From: Brevipalpus yothersi
Taxonomy: Eukaryota; Arthropoda; Arachnida; Trombidiformes; Tenuipalpidae
Assembly: GCA_003956705.1 (NCBI GenBank)
Contig: QZCP01000014.1
Location: 7,319-71,318 of the forward strand
Direction: 5' to 3'
Length of the DNA stretch: 64,000 nt
Shown here in pieces: positions 25,895 to 39,724 of the stretch. Under the pieces are notes generated by a model. It was not told where the DNA came from. It made no database searches and worked only from the letters and a program-made list of their open reading frames with translations. How positions within the stretch are numbered: position 1 is the first letter of the stretch; each line of letters begins with the position of its first letter. The translations under genes and the position numbers were made by a program.

Positions 25895-28565
25895 TCATGT
25901 GCTCCCAATTTTTGTGGCGACCGGGCTGGAATAACCTTGAGAAGCAGGAAGATGCTCCAACAAAATTCGCGCCAATGAAACAAATATGAGTACTATTCCG
26001 ATGAAAATTAGGGTTACAAACACCGAGTTGGCAATGATCAAGGTATGAGTGACCTTCGACTTGAATTTAGATGCAGAATCGTCATCAATAGAGGCAGACT
26101 GGAAATGAAAAAAATGAGGTTTAGAGCTGCAATATAATATTAATTTAGTGTCATGAATTTACCTCTTGAAGCCATAATACTGGCAATATAAGATCATCAA
26201 CGTTGTGAAGAAGCCTGAGAATGTGAGAGAAGATAAAGATAATGATGCTTCGTTGTGAGAGCGATTACAACGATTTAACTCACGTTACATCCGGGATATT
26301 GCGAATCACTAAATTGATTTGTAATCTTTGAGCGGCATCGAAAACAAACCCTGTGTTCTGTGGGAAAGAGAAAGACAATTCCGAATTAGAATCAAGTTAC
26401 GTCAAGAAAGATCGAATTAAGAGTGCTTTCGATCCTGAAATTTTGCCTGGCTTCCGCTGGGAAAAAGGGAAAAAGCTTACCGGCTCTATATTGAGATAAG
26501 TTGAGTGAAGTTCTTTCCGAGGATTAAGTCCAATAACTCCCTTCTGTAAGCGTCTATCACCATTATAGAAATGAGGAGATGATAAAGCAATTGGTGCGCC
26601 TTTCTTGCAAGGAGACGCATCCATCAGACCATCGTAATTGCAGATGGGATCATTCTTCTTGACACAGAAGCACTCATTATCTGGACTTCTTGAAGGTGCA
26701 GTCAAAAGTCGCTGTGGAAAACTGAACTGGTAAGTCGTTATGCCCTTAATTTCAGAATCTTTTATATATTCAAGATAAATTGACCTAGAAAAATCAGAAT
26801 AAAATGATGGTTAATAAATTAATTCACAGATAATAGACTAATGAATCAGAGGTGAGAAAAATAAAATTTCCCAAAGTGATGATAAACTTCCGCACTTACC
26901 GACAAAGTTCGGGCGAAAATACCCATAATTTATCTGTTCGTTGCATGTTAGGATGAAATTGAGCACCATCAGTGCCTTTGATGTGGTTACAGTGAGTATC
27001 TTTACCCCAGAAATTGACTTTCCTAAGGAAGGGGCGACAAGAAAAGAAAACACAGATATGAGAATCATACGCAAATCACTTGACATACAAACACGATGAA
27101 TCACTCTCAACTTACTCTTTGCCCTGCCATTTCAGTATTTGTGTGAATTGGGTAACGTCAGCAGCACCATTGTCAACAAAAAAATCACCATCATGAGTAC
27201 CATTTTTCTGGAGAAGAGAGAAAAAGATGTAAATTTTTGAGTTTGACTGCTGTGATGAATGAAAAGTTCCCAGGAGCTAATCAGTGATCCTGATCGACTT
27301 TCAGAATCGATAAAATCTGCTGATGCTAGATGAAATGACAGGATAAAAAGATAAAGTACTTACTCCCAGGAATAGACCGAAAGTGTCTGGTAGATTTAAT
27401 TGAGTGATTCCAAAAGATGCAAGCTTTTTCTTCACTTCTTTTATGAATCCAATCTCATAACCTTCAAATAAAATCTCTCGAATTGTACGTTTGGTATACA
27501 ATTTTTGATTGTCAGATTCCATAAGATTCTTAACAACATTCAAGATTGTTTCCTTGAGTGGACTTTTGGCAACTTTTTTGTAGATAAGTCCCGACATTAC
27601 CTAGACAAATGAAAAAAGTATGCATGCACACAATTTTTTTGGATTAGGTCATTGATATTCAAATGGTAGGGAAAAAAAAGAATTTCTTCTCCTCAATTGA
27701 TGAACCATAAATCATCAAGAGGAATGAGGTTGAAAAAGTTTAACATTCCAGGTTAAGCTCCCTGGAAATGCTCAGAATTTAGTGTGGTGTTGAGGTAAGG
27801 AAAAAAAGATGCCAAAAAAAAGGAATGTTCGGTTGAAGTAATTTGAAATGAAACTCACAATCGCTGGCACATTCACGATAGTTATTTCATCGTCAAGAGA
27901 GCCAACCGATAGATTAGCGTTGAACTGGAAAGTTTTGTATTGCCGATATGTGAGATGATTTTCGGAGACATTCACAATTTCTTTCCTCTTCTTCTCATTA
28001 AACACATATGGTCCACGTTCTACCAATCGAGGTTTTGCGGTTCCTTCGGCAACCTCCAACCAATTGGTCACCTCAAAGAAGGTGAAACTCATGGTGATTG
28101 GAACTTTAACTACCGAAAAGCGTTCAAGTGATGGTGATCCTGGTGTGAGAGGAAGACTCTGAAGAAGAAGAAGAAAAAGAGAAGAGATGAGATGAGAAAA
28201 AAGAAAGGACAAAATTAAGGATGAATATCAGTTAAAAATTAACCAGTATTAAAAGATAATTTTAGTTGAACTCAATTTTGCCATGATTATGAGTGGGAGA
28301 AGAGTTTTCGGGTAAAGAGATAGAAGCGAAAGTGAAATGTTGTTATGATATGCATGTAGCGAAAAAGAGAGAGAAAGAGAGAGAGGACCGGAAGAATTTT
28401 TTGAATATATCCACACTCATTCTTCAATCAAATAACTGGTTAACTTACCTCTTTGATCTTATTTGATATGATTGCCGGAAAATAAATAAGTCCAACAGTT
28501 GATAGGACGGTTAAGGCAATACCAGCGATTGCAATTGAGTAGAAACATGTTTTATTGCCGAACAT
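25895..28565 (-). CDS. CD36 / scavenger receptor class B family membrane protein
   Basis: Nine exons on the minus strand join in phase: 28565-28449, 28158-27859, 27600-27364, 27207-27116, 27022-26900, 26784-26481, 26357-26284, 26214-26163 and 26098-25895, giving 500 residues, the usual family length. Two membrane helices flank a large ectodomain: one near 8-30 (SIAIAGIALTVLSTVGLIYF) and one near 453-475. Family landmarks are FFEVTN, ERGPYVF with YRQYKTFQF, the DNGAADVTQF region, WGKDTHCNHIKGTDGAQFHP and a Cys-rich part containing ECFCVKK and CNYDG. Members take up lipids, carotenoids or lipoproteins, or act as sensory and lysosomal co-receptors; the subtype cannot be set from sequence alone. 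The gene is tail to tail with the chitin deacetylase. Confidence 0.9.
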
Positions 28566-30663
28566 GATGATGGAACTGGAAGAAGAAGGGATAGAAAAAT
28601 ATGATTTTAGGACATACACACACAAACTTTGATGGCAATGAAAAGTTTCTCTATCTCTCTCTCCCTTACTACACCATGCAAGGAAAATCTATGTACTCTA
28701 TTTATCAGTGCGACAGCTATCTAAATAGGATAAGTTGTTGACTTGTTATTGATTTGGGACACAATCAAATAAACACACATAGAGATGTTTGAATACAGAG
28801 GGCAAAGAGAGAGGCTGGAAGAGAGAGTAGAGAGAGAAAAGATGGTCGTGTGTAGAAGGCAAAGGGCAAAGTTTTTGGGCCAATCAGATGGAAGGGAATC
28901 GAGATTGAACCGGGAAAGTTGATCGCATTTGTTTAAGCCCATTTTTTGTTCGAAGCGCAAAGTATCTTAAAAAGGAGGAGAGAAAAGAAAGCCTTGAGGG
29001 CATCTTTACTTCTTTTACTTCTTCTTCTTTTTTCCTTCCTCATTTTTGAAAATCCTTATCAACAACCGACCAAAAGCTTCGTCATCTCTCTCTCTCTCTC
29101 TTCTCATCTTAACCGAAAAATCATCATCAGCCAATGCAATCAAGCAGATCATCATTAACGCATCTAAATGCCCATTCATTATCACAATCGGATTTCCTAT
29201 TGTTTTTAGTCATCTCTTTGATCATCGTCATGAAAGTTTTTCTTTTTGCTGATGAGTGTGTGTATATGAGTGTATTTAGATAGAGGAAGAGAGAAGTTTG
29301 CTGACTGTGACTGGCTTCTATCTCATGAAAATTAGGCATGCTTTTCTTTTTTTTTCACATGTACATTGTACAGTCACCATAAGAGGAAAGACCTGTTGAC
29401 TCACAATGAGAAAGGCATTGAATCATCAAGTAGTATCCGTCGGTCGGAAAACCGGTGGATGAAAACAATTGATTATTTGGTAAACTAATCAACCGATGAC
29501 AAGGTGGCTACTTGTCAAGGATCACTCAACTAATAAAAAGTCTGTGAATAATAATAATAATAATGATAATAATGTTGATGATGGAGTGAACTTGGATATA
29601 ATTAAGTGTGGCTCATTTTTTTGTCATCAACAGTGGTGGAGAGAGAGAAGGGAAAAAATTAACGTAGGTAGGACCGTGTACTCAGTGGGTTGAGAGACAA
29701 AGAGCAGGAAAAAATTTAACTAACCAACAAGGGTAATGATCATACACACAGTGTATTTATCTACCTACTTAACATTCATTAAAAAAGTTCATACTATGGT
29801 GATATTTTTTTGATGGGAAAACTAATTCTGATGAAATTCTTCAGATGATGATCAGAAACACAAGTGGCTATAAGTTGGAGAGAAAGAAAGAGGGAAAACT
29901 CTTTTCCAAGTAAAAATTTCATTAACTTTCAAGAAAACTAGAAACTTCAAATACAGCTCCAGGCAATATAAAAGTGAAGTTCAAACTTTCTCATGATACT
30001 GGACACAGAAAAAACAGCATGCTAATCATCATCGAATGGACCTCGCAATGGCAATGTCCATTCGATTACTGGACACGAATACTTAAGACCTTACAACTTA
30101 CCTTGTGAAAAAATTAACGATTTATCCTTCACTTTAAGAAATTCAAAAAAACTTTCTTGATTCACAGAAAAATTTGTTCGTAAATTGGTAATAATTGTAA
30201 CACTAAATTAACGAGATCAACTGAGGAATGATTGAAGAAGTGGTGACACAATAGAAACACAAAGCAGTCAGTAACAAATGTGTGTGTTGATGAGTGTGGA
30301 TAAAAGTCTCTGTGTCAGGCAGAAAAATTGATGAGAATAAACTGATCACTTGGAGTAATGGAGCGAAAAAAATAAATTATAACACGAACACAAAATGTTT
30401 TCGTATGTATATTTTCTTGACAAGATGAACTTCACCATGAATAACATAAACAAGATGAGAAACAAACGTATCGTTTCAAGCAAACTGTGGATCTGTGGAA
30501 GTTAAACCTTGGTCCATCATCAGAGCAAAATGATGCTGGTTTCCATTTAACATGCACACACACACGACAAGCAGAAAGCTCTCAGCTTCTTCTCCACTTA
30601 AACTGAATCACCGTGATCAAGTTGATCCAGTCGAAAGAGAAAAAGTTTTTCCCAAACCAGATA

Positions 30664-30830
30664 GAAAAAGAGAGAGAAAAAGAGAGAGAGACTTTCTCTT
30701 GATAACGAAAGAGAGATATGCAAGAAGAGAGAAAGAGAAGCAATGAAAGAGAGAGAGAGAGAGAGAGAGAAAGGAGAGTCTCTCTCTTCATCAAATATTC
30801 TCTCTCTCTCTCTCTTGCTCTTTATCTTTC
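30664..30830. repeat. Interrupted GA tract then CT tract (inverted purine/pyrimidine pair)
   Basis: GA-rich runs at about 30665-30690 and 30745-30770 are followed by CT runs at about 30778-30830. The two arms are complementary and could pair. Confidence 0.8.
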
Positions 30831-32310
30831 CCTCTCTCTTTTCCTTCGGCTTACATTGCCTTTTTCCATGGTAATTTCTGCTGAATCAAAATTTCGGCCT
30901 CTCTTTCCAAGCCCTCTCTCTTTCTCTCTCTTTCTATTCCCCTTTTCATGGTGATGAAAATTTTGCCATTAATTTTTTCCATCTTATCATCTCGCCTAAA
31001 ATTTTAGCGGGTTGAGAAAGGACAACATACACACACACACACACATGCACATGGAACAGGAATTATTATTATGATGATGCACAAAAATTGAGCGGTTCAA
31101 CGTCATAGACACATGGGCTTGCCTGTTGAGAGGGAAACTTGTTGTTACGATAATATTATAACACACACACACACACATACATACATAATGCCATGTAGAT
31201 ATATTGAGCGAAAAGTTCTGTAATATTGTTAGAACGTTGTGTAAGCTGGAACCAATCTAAAAGGAGTGGGCTTCTTTCCTTCTTCTTTCCTTCCTTTCGC
31301 TCTTTCTTTCTTTTTAGTATACAAAATTTTTCGCTTCTTCTTCTTCCTCATCATTTTCACTTTTCCAAACTATTGCATGCCATGTAATAGGAGAAGGAAA
31401 AAAAATTCTTTCTTTTTTGATTGAAGATAATGGATGACCAGTAAATAAGCGGCAATATATATTGGCATACTTGGAATAACGGATGATACACAAAACGAAT
31501 GGCTTCGAGGTGAGGCCACTTTTGTGTGTTGTATAAATGAGAGAGAGACTCGCACGAATAGTGTTCGAGTGTTTGGTGTGGATATAAGAATTTGATTATG
31601 GCCTTGTGTTTAATAAATCGCAAATATATATATATTGTATATTGTTGCATAAGGAGCCGAATTAAAGTGTGATAATGACAGATAGTTGCATGATGTGAAT
31701 GTTTTTCGTGTGTATATATATTGAAATACATTTTGTATCGATTGAGAGGAGGAAAAAAGTATTTCGAAGGTGATCCAAGCCAATAAGTACAGTTAACTTG
31801 ACATTTTCGTCTCTCTCTTTCTCCCCCATCAACATTGTGGTGCCAAAGTATCGATATCAGGCATTTTGACCATAATTTATGATGATTAGACACACCACTA
31901 CATTTACATAACGTACACACATACACACCATTTAAGTATTGTGCAGCTTGCATGGGACGTTGTGCTTGGAATTTGATCATCATCATGCAAAGTGTGTTGT
32001 TGACAATTGATAAGCATGAGGCTCAATTTTGTATCCAACTAACATCTTTTCCGATTTTTTTTCATGCTGTTAGAGAAAGAGAGAGAGAGAAAGAAAAATA
32101 TGCTTGTTCATATTTGAATTCAAATCATTTGATTATGATCATATGAGGAAGGTGTGTGTTTGTATGTGTGTTGGCTGGTTTTTGATTAGCATAAATTATA
32201 ATTCACTAAGAACAAAGGGAAAAAATAAAAAATTCATGAGTAAACTTGTTTCATTGTAGATGCTAAAAAAATTGAGACTCAAAATAGCAGAAGAACAGCA
32301 TTTTTATGCT

Positions 32311-32316
32311 TTTATT
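32311..32316 (-). terminator. Poly(A) signal of the SLC23 gene (minus strand)
   Basis: AATAAA on the minus strand, 107 bases after the stop codon. Confidence 0.5.
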
Positions 32317-32422
32317 ATAATTTGTGAGTCATTTTCCTCTTCGAAAACTTGAGAAAAATGCATTTTTTAAAGGAAAATTTAAAATTTTATCATCACACAA
32401 GAAATAAAAGTAAGCTAAAAGG

Positions 32423-34944
32423 TCAAGATATTAGCTCAACAAAATTGGAATCATTTTTAGATTCAACCTCATCAACCACTGGTAAAAGTTTGGGCTCATC
32501 AGAGAGGTTTTCATCTTTTTCTTCCTCTAAATGTAAAAATATTGGTAAAAATTTTAAAAAACGTCCAATTGAATTATCTAGATTGAACGGCAGCTTGTAT
32601 TGAGAAAATTGTCTACTTGACAACTTAGATTCTGATATCTTGTGCAATTCTTCCAAAGATTTTGACTCTAAGCCTCTCTCTGCTAAGCTGCCGGGAATTG
32701 TATTGTCCAAAATAAAACCTATCAAACCACTCACTAAGCTGCCACTGTTCAGTATAGTTTTCAATGTCGAATCGAAAAGTGAATTTCCAGTTATCGTAGG
32801 ATTATTGACATCTTTGAAATAATCGGGAAGCGAGGCACCACACATCAAAGATACTCCAAGAATGAAAAGATTTCTGGGGCTTGTCATATCGATATCTTTG
32901 AGTAGAGAAAATCCAACAGCCGTCATGATGCCTGTTCAGTTGAGATAAAATACAAATACACTCATGAATACCTGTACATGTTTAAAGCTCACAATATCTT
33001 ATCAGATAGCAAAAGATAAAATTGTTCCGAGAGAAATACAGAGATTATTCTCACCTATCATGACAATGAAAACTCCAGCTAATATTGGCGAAGGTATTAG
33101 CACAAAAAATCCTGATATTTTTCCACACATACTCATAAGCATCACCAGAATCGAAAATGCTTGTATAACGCGAAGACTTCCCGCTCTGGTCACCGATATA
33201 GCGGCAACATTGGAACTGAATGATGTTAATCCAGCTCCAGCACCCCATATTGAACCAGCAAGGCATCCTAAAGCTTCCATGAAAATCGCTCGATTTATGA
33301 CCGGGATTGGAGGTTTCGGAGATTGTGTGATGGTGGAGCATGCTAGATAATCGCCCAGAGAATCAACCACACTGGTTATTTGAGCAGTGGCCATGGATAG
33401 GAAACCATTGAATGTGACTATCGGTAATCCCCATTGGAATGGATAAGGAATTCGAAACCAATTTGAATTGCGTAAAAGTTTCGGGTCAATAGCGTCTGAG
33501 CGTCCCGGATCTTTGGCTGGAAACCAGTCAAAAATTGTTGCAATGTGTGAGAAAATCCACATCAGAAAGATGGACAGAAGAATCTGGAGGATAAAATACC
33601 AGAGACAAATATTTACAGTGAGAAAGAAGAAATTGAAGAGATTCGCAAAGCTCAGATATTATAGAGGGAGAAAATTTTTGAAATCTGATTTAAGAACATC
33701 TTTGAGAGAAAATTCGAAATTTTATCTTACCCCAAACATTTTGAAGGCATATACTTTCTTGTAACGCTTTTGTCGGGCAGTTTTCCTAGGAACTGGGATT
33801 GGTATATAAATGCCACTCAAATATTGTGAAAAAATTACAATCAACAGGATAGTTCTGAAGGAGTGCATCAAATAGATCTATTAGTGACCAGAATTTATGG
33901 AAAAATTGATATAAAACTCACAAAGTACAAACTAGAATATTTTCGGACGCTTTTTTGTTAGCAACTGGCCCTAACGTTATGCCAAGTTGAATAACTAAAG
34001 GTCCTATTGTCAATGGTGTGAAGTAGCGCATCATAATTCCAACTATGCCACTCAGACCTATTATAATTTCTAGAACAGCTCCCATGAACAAAGCTCCTTG
34101 AACTATTCTCATTCGAGTTGTCCAAGCGATTTGATATTCAGAACTTTCCAGAAAATCAGCAACGCTCGAATTATCTGGAATCTTAGGACATTCATCTCCA
34201 ATGCCTTCAAACATAGTCAAAACTGGTGTAAGAAAATAAAATGCAATCCCTTGAACGATAGGAAGCCTGTAAATAAAAAAGCAGTGATTATAAAATCTGA
34301 ATTAAACTATCTGCGATTTCCCCAAAATCAGAAAATTATATTCTTCTCATTAGAACAGGCAAAAATGTATTCAGAAATAGGGCTCATTCTAAAGACCGTT
34401 CAAAATATATTAAAAAAGTTGTAGAGGATTTTTTTTGGCAAACGGGTATTTGGAAATCCGAATTGGACTCTTTATCATGGTTTTAAACTTCAAATAGGGC
34501 TTATCATGCTAATTAAATCGATTGATCCAGAGACATAGAGTTCAAAAACAATACCTTATCCCATATGTACACATCAAGTAGGACGACAGTCCAGAGATGA
34601 AGAAGCATGTCGAAAGTATATATCCACGAACTGGATCACTTTCATGGATACATAATTTTGGTGTTAAAACATAAATGAACGTCAAAAAGGTGCCAAAAAT
34701 GATGACAAAGTTCTGTAAGAGACTTGAGACATTGGTTGAAAATATTTTGAAGCTCAATGCATCTTACCTGAAGTGCTAAGATGATAGTAGTTCCAATGGG
34801 AGGAATATCCTCAACATTGTATAACAAATTTGAACTCTTATGGCGTCTATTTTCTCCAACATTTTCGACAATATCATCAATTCTCATGGAATGATCATTT
34901 GGTTTCAAGTCATTCTGATCACCAGACTGAACTTCAGCACTCAT
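32423..34944 (-). CDS. SLC23-family (ascorbate/nucleobase) transporter
   Basis: Six exons on the minus strand join in phase: 34944-34768, 34712-34555, 34266-33922, 33854-33731, 33583-33055 and 32931-32423, giving 613 residues. The start at 34944 is the first ATG in frame. A hydrophilic N-terminus of about 50 residues is followed by a multi-pass core and a charged C-terminal tail of about 80 residues. Landmarks are FQWGLP, PKPPIPVINRAIFMEALG and the SVCT-type signature region GAGAGLTSFSSNVAAISVTR, where vertebrate transporters carry GNGSTS..NIGVLGITK. SVCT-like members move ascorbate with sodium and relatives move nucleobases; the substrate here is not known. Replacements in the signature (NVAAISVT) suggest a diverged arthropod branch. 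The gene is head to head with the SLC17 pair, 880 bases away. Confidence 0.88.
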
Positions 34945-35823
34945 TTCACTTACAGAAACTAACAAACTGTGAGAGCTCTGTAGCACCGTTAGTCTTTAAA
35001 AAACGTTATTCATGAGATGAAAACCAACGCATCAAGTAAAAACCGAAACAATCTGACAGACATCTTCTATTTTCACAAGGCTTTAGATATTTATCACTCA
35101 AAGACATCTGCCTGGCATAAGTTTCCATAAACCAAACACCAAGTTCATCAGATTGGTAGCATAGAAATCATGAGTGGCTTGATTGTTAGTCAAGGATTTT
35201 AACTTAAGAGTAGTGATTACGATTGAATGGATTGAAAATTTTCTCGATTCTATTGATAATTCAACATTGGTGAGGAAAGAGAGTGCAATAAAGTTGATAC
35301 TGTTAACTAGAAACTATCATTTTTTGTCCGACTTAGAGAAAGTAAATGAACTTTCTGTATTTGGTTCAAAAAGTTCATATCGATAAGTCACTAGAACTGT
35401 GACTAAATAGCAATAATTTTCGATGATCGCCACCGTTATGTCAATCATGTATCAGAATTCCAAAACTAAACGTGCACTGCCAATTGCTGGAGGAATTTTT
35501 CACCATTATTGAGCCATGACTCAATGCATTGAGCGAAACTTGTCCATTAAATTCAAAAACCTTCTACAGATATTCATTGCATCTGTGTTATCATAAATTG
35601 ACATGAACGAACTAATGGAGTAGAATATATTGTTCGAATATTGTCTCAGCAAAATTTTTCGTCCCAAGACATATGATTGATACCGAATTAAACCTATTCA
35701 TGAGCATGAATGCACCGTTATTTCTTGCATGAGCAGCAATTCTATCTTTCTGAGAGCCTGAATAGGATCATCTCATTTGTTCGTTCTGTGATCTATTTGT
35801 CATCAGTTAGATGCTTGGGAAAA
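34945..35823. other. Divergent promoter region between SLC23 and the SLC17 pair
   Basis: Short spacer between genes reading away from each other. No coding exon is seen. An in-frame ATG-led extension from 35710 exists for the plus-strand gene, but homology with its tandem copy favours the start at 35824. Confidence 0.5.
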
Positions 35824-37538
35824 ATGGGTTTCAAATTGAGAATTCGATATGTGATAATTTTTGTACTATTTCTTGGATTTGTTTTAAAATTTGCTATAGT
35901 GTCTATTCCTAATGTCACTCTGGTTGCCATCTCGAAAGCTGAGTCAATTGAAAGCAACTCAACGAAATGGGATCATCGGACTCGAAATACGATCCAATCA
36001 GCTCTTTTTTATGGTAATGTTTTAATTCAACTGCCGGCAGGACGAATCAGTGAACTTTTCGGTGTTCGAATGACTCTCGGACCTTCGATTTTGGTAGCAT
36101 CGATACTTTCAGCGTTCATGCCTTTGGCCGTTCGATCTGGAACTTTGGCAGCATTCTCACTTAGATTCATACAAGGACTTTTTCTTGGACTAGCATTTCC
36201 ATCGATGCATACTTTGTTAGCTCAATGGGCACCGAAAAATGAACGAAGTGTTCTAAGTTCACTAATTTTTATTGGTTGCGCTTGTGGTACAATTGGTATT
36301 CAAATTGTTAGTGGCTATTTGTGTGAGGTCTCATTATTCAGTGGATGGCCTTTGCCATACTATTTAATTGGAATACTCGGTTTTCTCTGGTTTCCATTGT
36401 GGATTATTTTTGTGTATGATGAGCCTGAGGAGCATCCAATGGTGAAAGGCTTTGAGCTGGCAGAAATAAATGAAGGAAGAAATAGATCAGCACTCAATCA
36501 GGTGAATTTGAGTGGATTTCTGCTACCGACATTATGGATTTTTAAATACTAATCCTGAATATATTTTTCTCAGATATTGGGCTTACCAGTTCGGAAAATA
36601 TTAACTTCCTTACCAGTAATAGCACAGATTATTGCCCAAATTGGCTGCGTTTGGACCGTTCATTTTGTCGGTTTACAGCTTCCAGAATACATGGATGCAG
36701 TCATAAATGTGAAAATAAGCTCGGTCAGATGATTTTTCAAATTGATAAATTGCTTCTAACATTTTTTTGAAACTTTTAGAATGGGATTTACTCGAGTTTA
36801 CCTCACATTGCTTTTGCTGTGAGTGCTTTCATTCATGGATTCATCGGTGATCGACTTCGAGCCAGTGGAAAGATTCCCATAACTCCTCTGAGAAAAGTTT
36901 TCAATTCAATTGGTTAGATTTCGGAACTAATAATTTTTTCCTCATATACCTCTCTCATATTTATAGCTGAGATTCTATGCTATTGCGCTGGATAATGATT
37001 TAAATTAATTTTGATTCTTCAAAATTTCTTCCAGGATCTCTTGGACCTGCGTTTTGTTTCATAGCAATTCCACTTGTTGGAACAGATTCATTCAAAGTTG
37101 TTATGTTGTTTAATGTAGCCATGATCATTTTTGGTGCCACCACAACAGGTAAAATCGTCACTCGAAATCGTTCTATAAATTGAATAGACTCACTTAAATT
37201 CTCTTCCATTCACCGTAGGCTCATCGATGATTAATTTGGATATGAGCCCAACTTATGCTGGTACAATAAATGGCTTAGTTTCATTCTTCTCGAGTTGCAC
37301 AGGTTTTCTGGTTCCTATTGCAACTTCATGGCTTGTGGGTGAATCGAAAATGATCAAAGATTGGGCGAAATTGTTTTTCTTCAGCTCTGGTATAAATATT
37401 TTTGGTGCACTAATTTTTTGCATTTTTGCTGATGCCAATATTCAAAAATTTGACCCTGAAAGCCATTCAAACAGTAGACGAACTTCACAGATTCGTCAGA
37501 GTGTTGAATATAATGAAGCAATTGGCAAAGGGTTATAA
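35824..37538 (+). CDS. SLC17-type anion/phosphate transporter (MFS), copy 1
   Basis: Five exons, 35824-36501, 36574-36723, 36780-36912, 37035-37148 and 37219-37538, give 464 residues. The start MGFKLRIRY aligns with MAFKIKIRY of the next gene. Major-facilitator features include WDHRTRNTIQSALFYGNVL after the first luminal loop with N-glycosylation sites (NVT, NST), LPAGRISELFGVR between helices 2 and 3, and the SLC17 hallmark WAPKNERS. About twelve hydrophobic segments are visible. Family members carry phosphate, urate, sialic acid, glutamate or other organic anions with sodium or protons; the substrate cannot be inferred. Pieces of this gene (third exon and C-terminus) recur as debris at 40.84-41.04 and 53.69-53.89 kb. 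Confidence 0.9.
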
Positions 37539-37629
37539 ACGAAAAAAATCACGAGACACCGTTATTCACGTCTTACTATCACCAAAGTGATTCATTTTGT
37601 GTATACTCATGTGATTGTCTAGAGGCCCA

Positions 37630-37635
37630 AATAAA
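37630..37635 (+). terminator. Poly(A) signal of SLC17 copy 1
   Basis: AATAAA 92 bases after the stop codon and before the second copy. Confidence 0.55.
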
Positions 37636-37947
37636 CATGATACAGATTGGTAAACTTCGGAGTATTTTTTCCTGTCAGTGTACAATTGTTGAATTGAAAA
37701 TCGAACGAATGAAGAACATTATCAGATCATGAAATTATTCGCCTCCCATTCAGATAATATTTTTCGAAACCTTTTTCCCACAAGAATTGTATCGTGGAAT
37801 GATGCTGAGTGATTTCATTTTCTAGAGTTATTGACGCTCATCACATGAGAATTTTTCCATCACACTGATTCCACTCGATTAAGTGATGAGTACATGAGTG
37901 TAATTGAAGCAAATTCATCATTTGTCTTCCAATACATCAAGTGAAAT

Positions 37948-39724
37948 ATGGCATTTAAAATTAAAATCCGATACATTATAACTCTGATAACTTTTATTGG
38001 ATTTTTTATAAGTTTTTCAATCAAAATAGCAGTGAATTTGACACTTGTTGCTCTGGCTGATACCGGAAGTGCTCCAATCAAGCAAACTAATTCAACTGAT
38101 CCGCTCATCGAGACATCTTACTTCATTGATGTCACTCCACAATGGGATCATCGAACTCGAAACACTGTTCAAGCTGCCTTCTTTTATGGATACTCATTTT
38201 CACAGCTTCCATCGGGACGAATCAGTGAAATTCATGGAGTTCGATTCATTTTTGGACCCTCAATTCTGATCGCTTCACTCCTGTCAGTTCTATTTCCGTT
38301 AGCGGTCAATTTGGGACTTTATGCTGCCTGTATTTTACGATGTGTTCAAGGAATACTTTTGGGTGTCATATTTCCAACAATGAATACTCTCATGGCCAAA
38401 TGGGCTCCCCAAAATGAGAGATCTAGTTTAAATTCGATAATTTTTGCTGGTTGTTCATTTGGGATGATCGCTACACAAGCTTTGAGTGGTTATGTTACAA
38501 TGTGGAACTTTTTGGGTGGTTGGAGAGCAATATATTATTTGACTGGTATTTTTGGCCTAGTCTGGTTTCCGTTTTGGATCTATTTTGTTCATGATGAGCC
38601 ATCAGATCATCCTCTGATAACGGCTGAGGAGTTGGCTACAATAAACGAAGGTCGACATAAATCATTATCTGGAAAGGTTAGTAGACTGATGATATCAGCA
38701 ATTTTATTCATTTGATTTCGATTTTTATCAATCACTTATATCTAGGTGGTAAAATTACCCTTCAAAAGTATATTCACATCGATTCCAGTTTACACAATCA
38801 TATTGGCTCAGATAGGGGCCTGGTGGAACGTTTACATCGTTAGTTCTCAACAGCCAGAATATATCAATGCCGTTCTCGATATTGATATTGGATCAGTAAG
38901 CATTTTCTAAATCTTATCTCAATTCAAAATGGAATTTATATTTATATATCAATATATTTATCAATAATTCATTCTCTAGAATGGCCTTCTCTCTTCTTTA
39001 CCAAGCATTTTTTTCATGTTGAGCTCATGTATTCTGGCTGTGATTTGCGATGCTTTACGTTCATCAGGCTACTTAACAATCACAAAACTTCGCCAAATAT
39101 TCAACTCAATAGGTGAGAGTTCTCGAATAGTGACTAGAGATCGCTCTTTTTATACAATGTTGCCTGATTCATTTTATTTTCAAAAAATGTAGGAAGCTTC
39201 GGACCAGCAATCTGTTTCTTTCTTATTACTGTTTTTGGTAAAAATCCTGTGATGGTCAATATGCTCTTCATAATTTCCATGATCTTTTCGGGTGGCTGTG
39301 CTTCAGGTTGGTGACTAATGAGTTCGAGATGTTCATGCTCTTTCCATGATTGATTCGGGGTCTTAAGATATCATAAACCAGAATTTTTCTCATTTTAGGA
39401 TCATCAGTAAGCCATATGGATATGAGTCCAACGTTTGCAGGCTCATTGATGGGAATCACGAACTGTTTGAGTAACTTTGCAGGCTTTTTGGTGCCTTTGG
39501 CTACTTCAATTCTTGTTGGAGAATCAAAGAACCCAAAAGACTGGGCTAACCTATTCTATTTAACTGTGGTGATTGATATCATCGGAGGATTAGCGTTTTG
39601 TCTATTTAGCAATTCAGAGGTTCAGCCATGGGATCCTGAGTATCGAGCTGGAAATGAAAAGAGTAAATTGAGAGGAAAAAATAACAACGCGATTGATATT
39701 GATAAAATCGATAATTTATCGTGA
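37948..39724 (+). CDS. SLC17-type anion/phosphate transporter (MFS), copy 2
   Basis: Five exons, 37948-38676, 38746-38895, 38980-39112, 39193-39306 and 39399-39724, give 483 residues. Exons 2-4 are 150, 133 and 114 bases, exactly as in copy 1, with the same phases, so the pair is a tandem duplication 410 bases apart. Landmarks are WDHRTRNTVQAAFFYGY, LPSGRISEIHGVR, WAPQNERSS and FVHDEPSDHP. The first luminal loop is longer than in copy 1 and carries two N-glycosylation sites (NLT, NST). Twelve membrane segments are expected. The two proteins have clearly diverged, so the duplication is not recent. The last exon is the left edge of the segment that is duplicated again at 52.3 kb. Confidence 0.9.

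Larger units (their letters stand above)
28566..32422. other. Microsatellite-rich intergenic region between the CD36-type and SLC23 genes
   Basis: The CD36-type promoter should lie just above 28565. Simple repeats abound: GA/CT tracts (about 28800, 29085, 30660-30830, 30910), CA/CACACA (31020-31050, 31160-31190), TATATA (31625) and a short ATA/ATT run (29545). A 209-codon minus-strand frame at 31357-31986 has repeat-derived, His/Tyr-rich composition and no recognisable domain, so I do not call it a gene. TTTATT at 32311-32316 is a minus-strand poly(A) signal for the SLC23 gene. Confidence 0.55.

Noticed and set aside
31357..31986. 209-codon open frame on the minus strand
   Set aside because: Long for chance, but its composition (His, Tyr, Ile from CA/TA repeats), lack of signal or domain and microsatellite surroundings argue against a gene.
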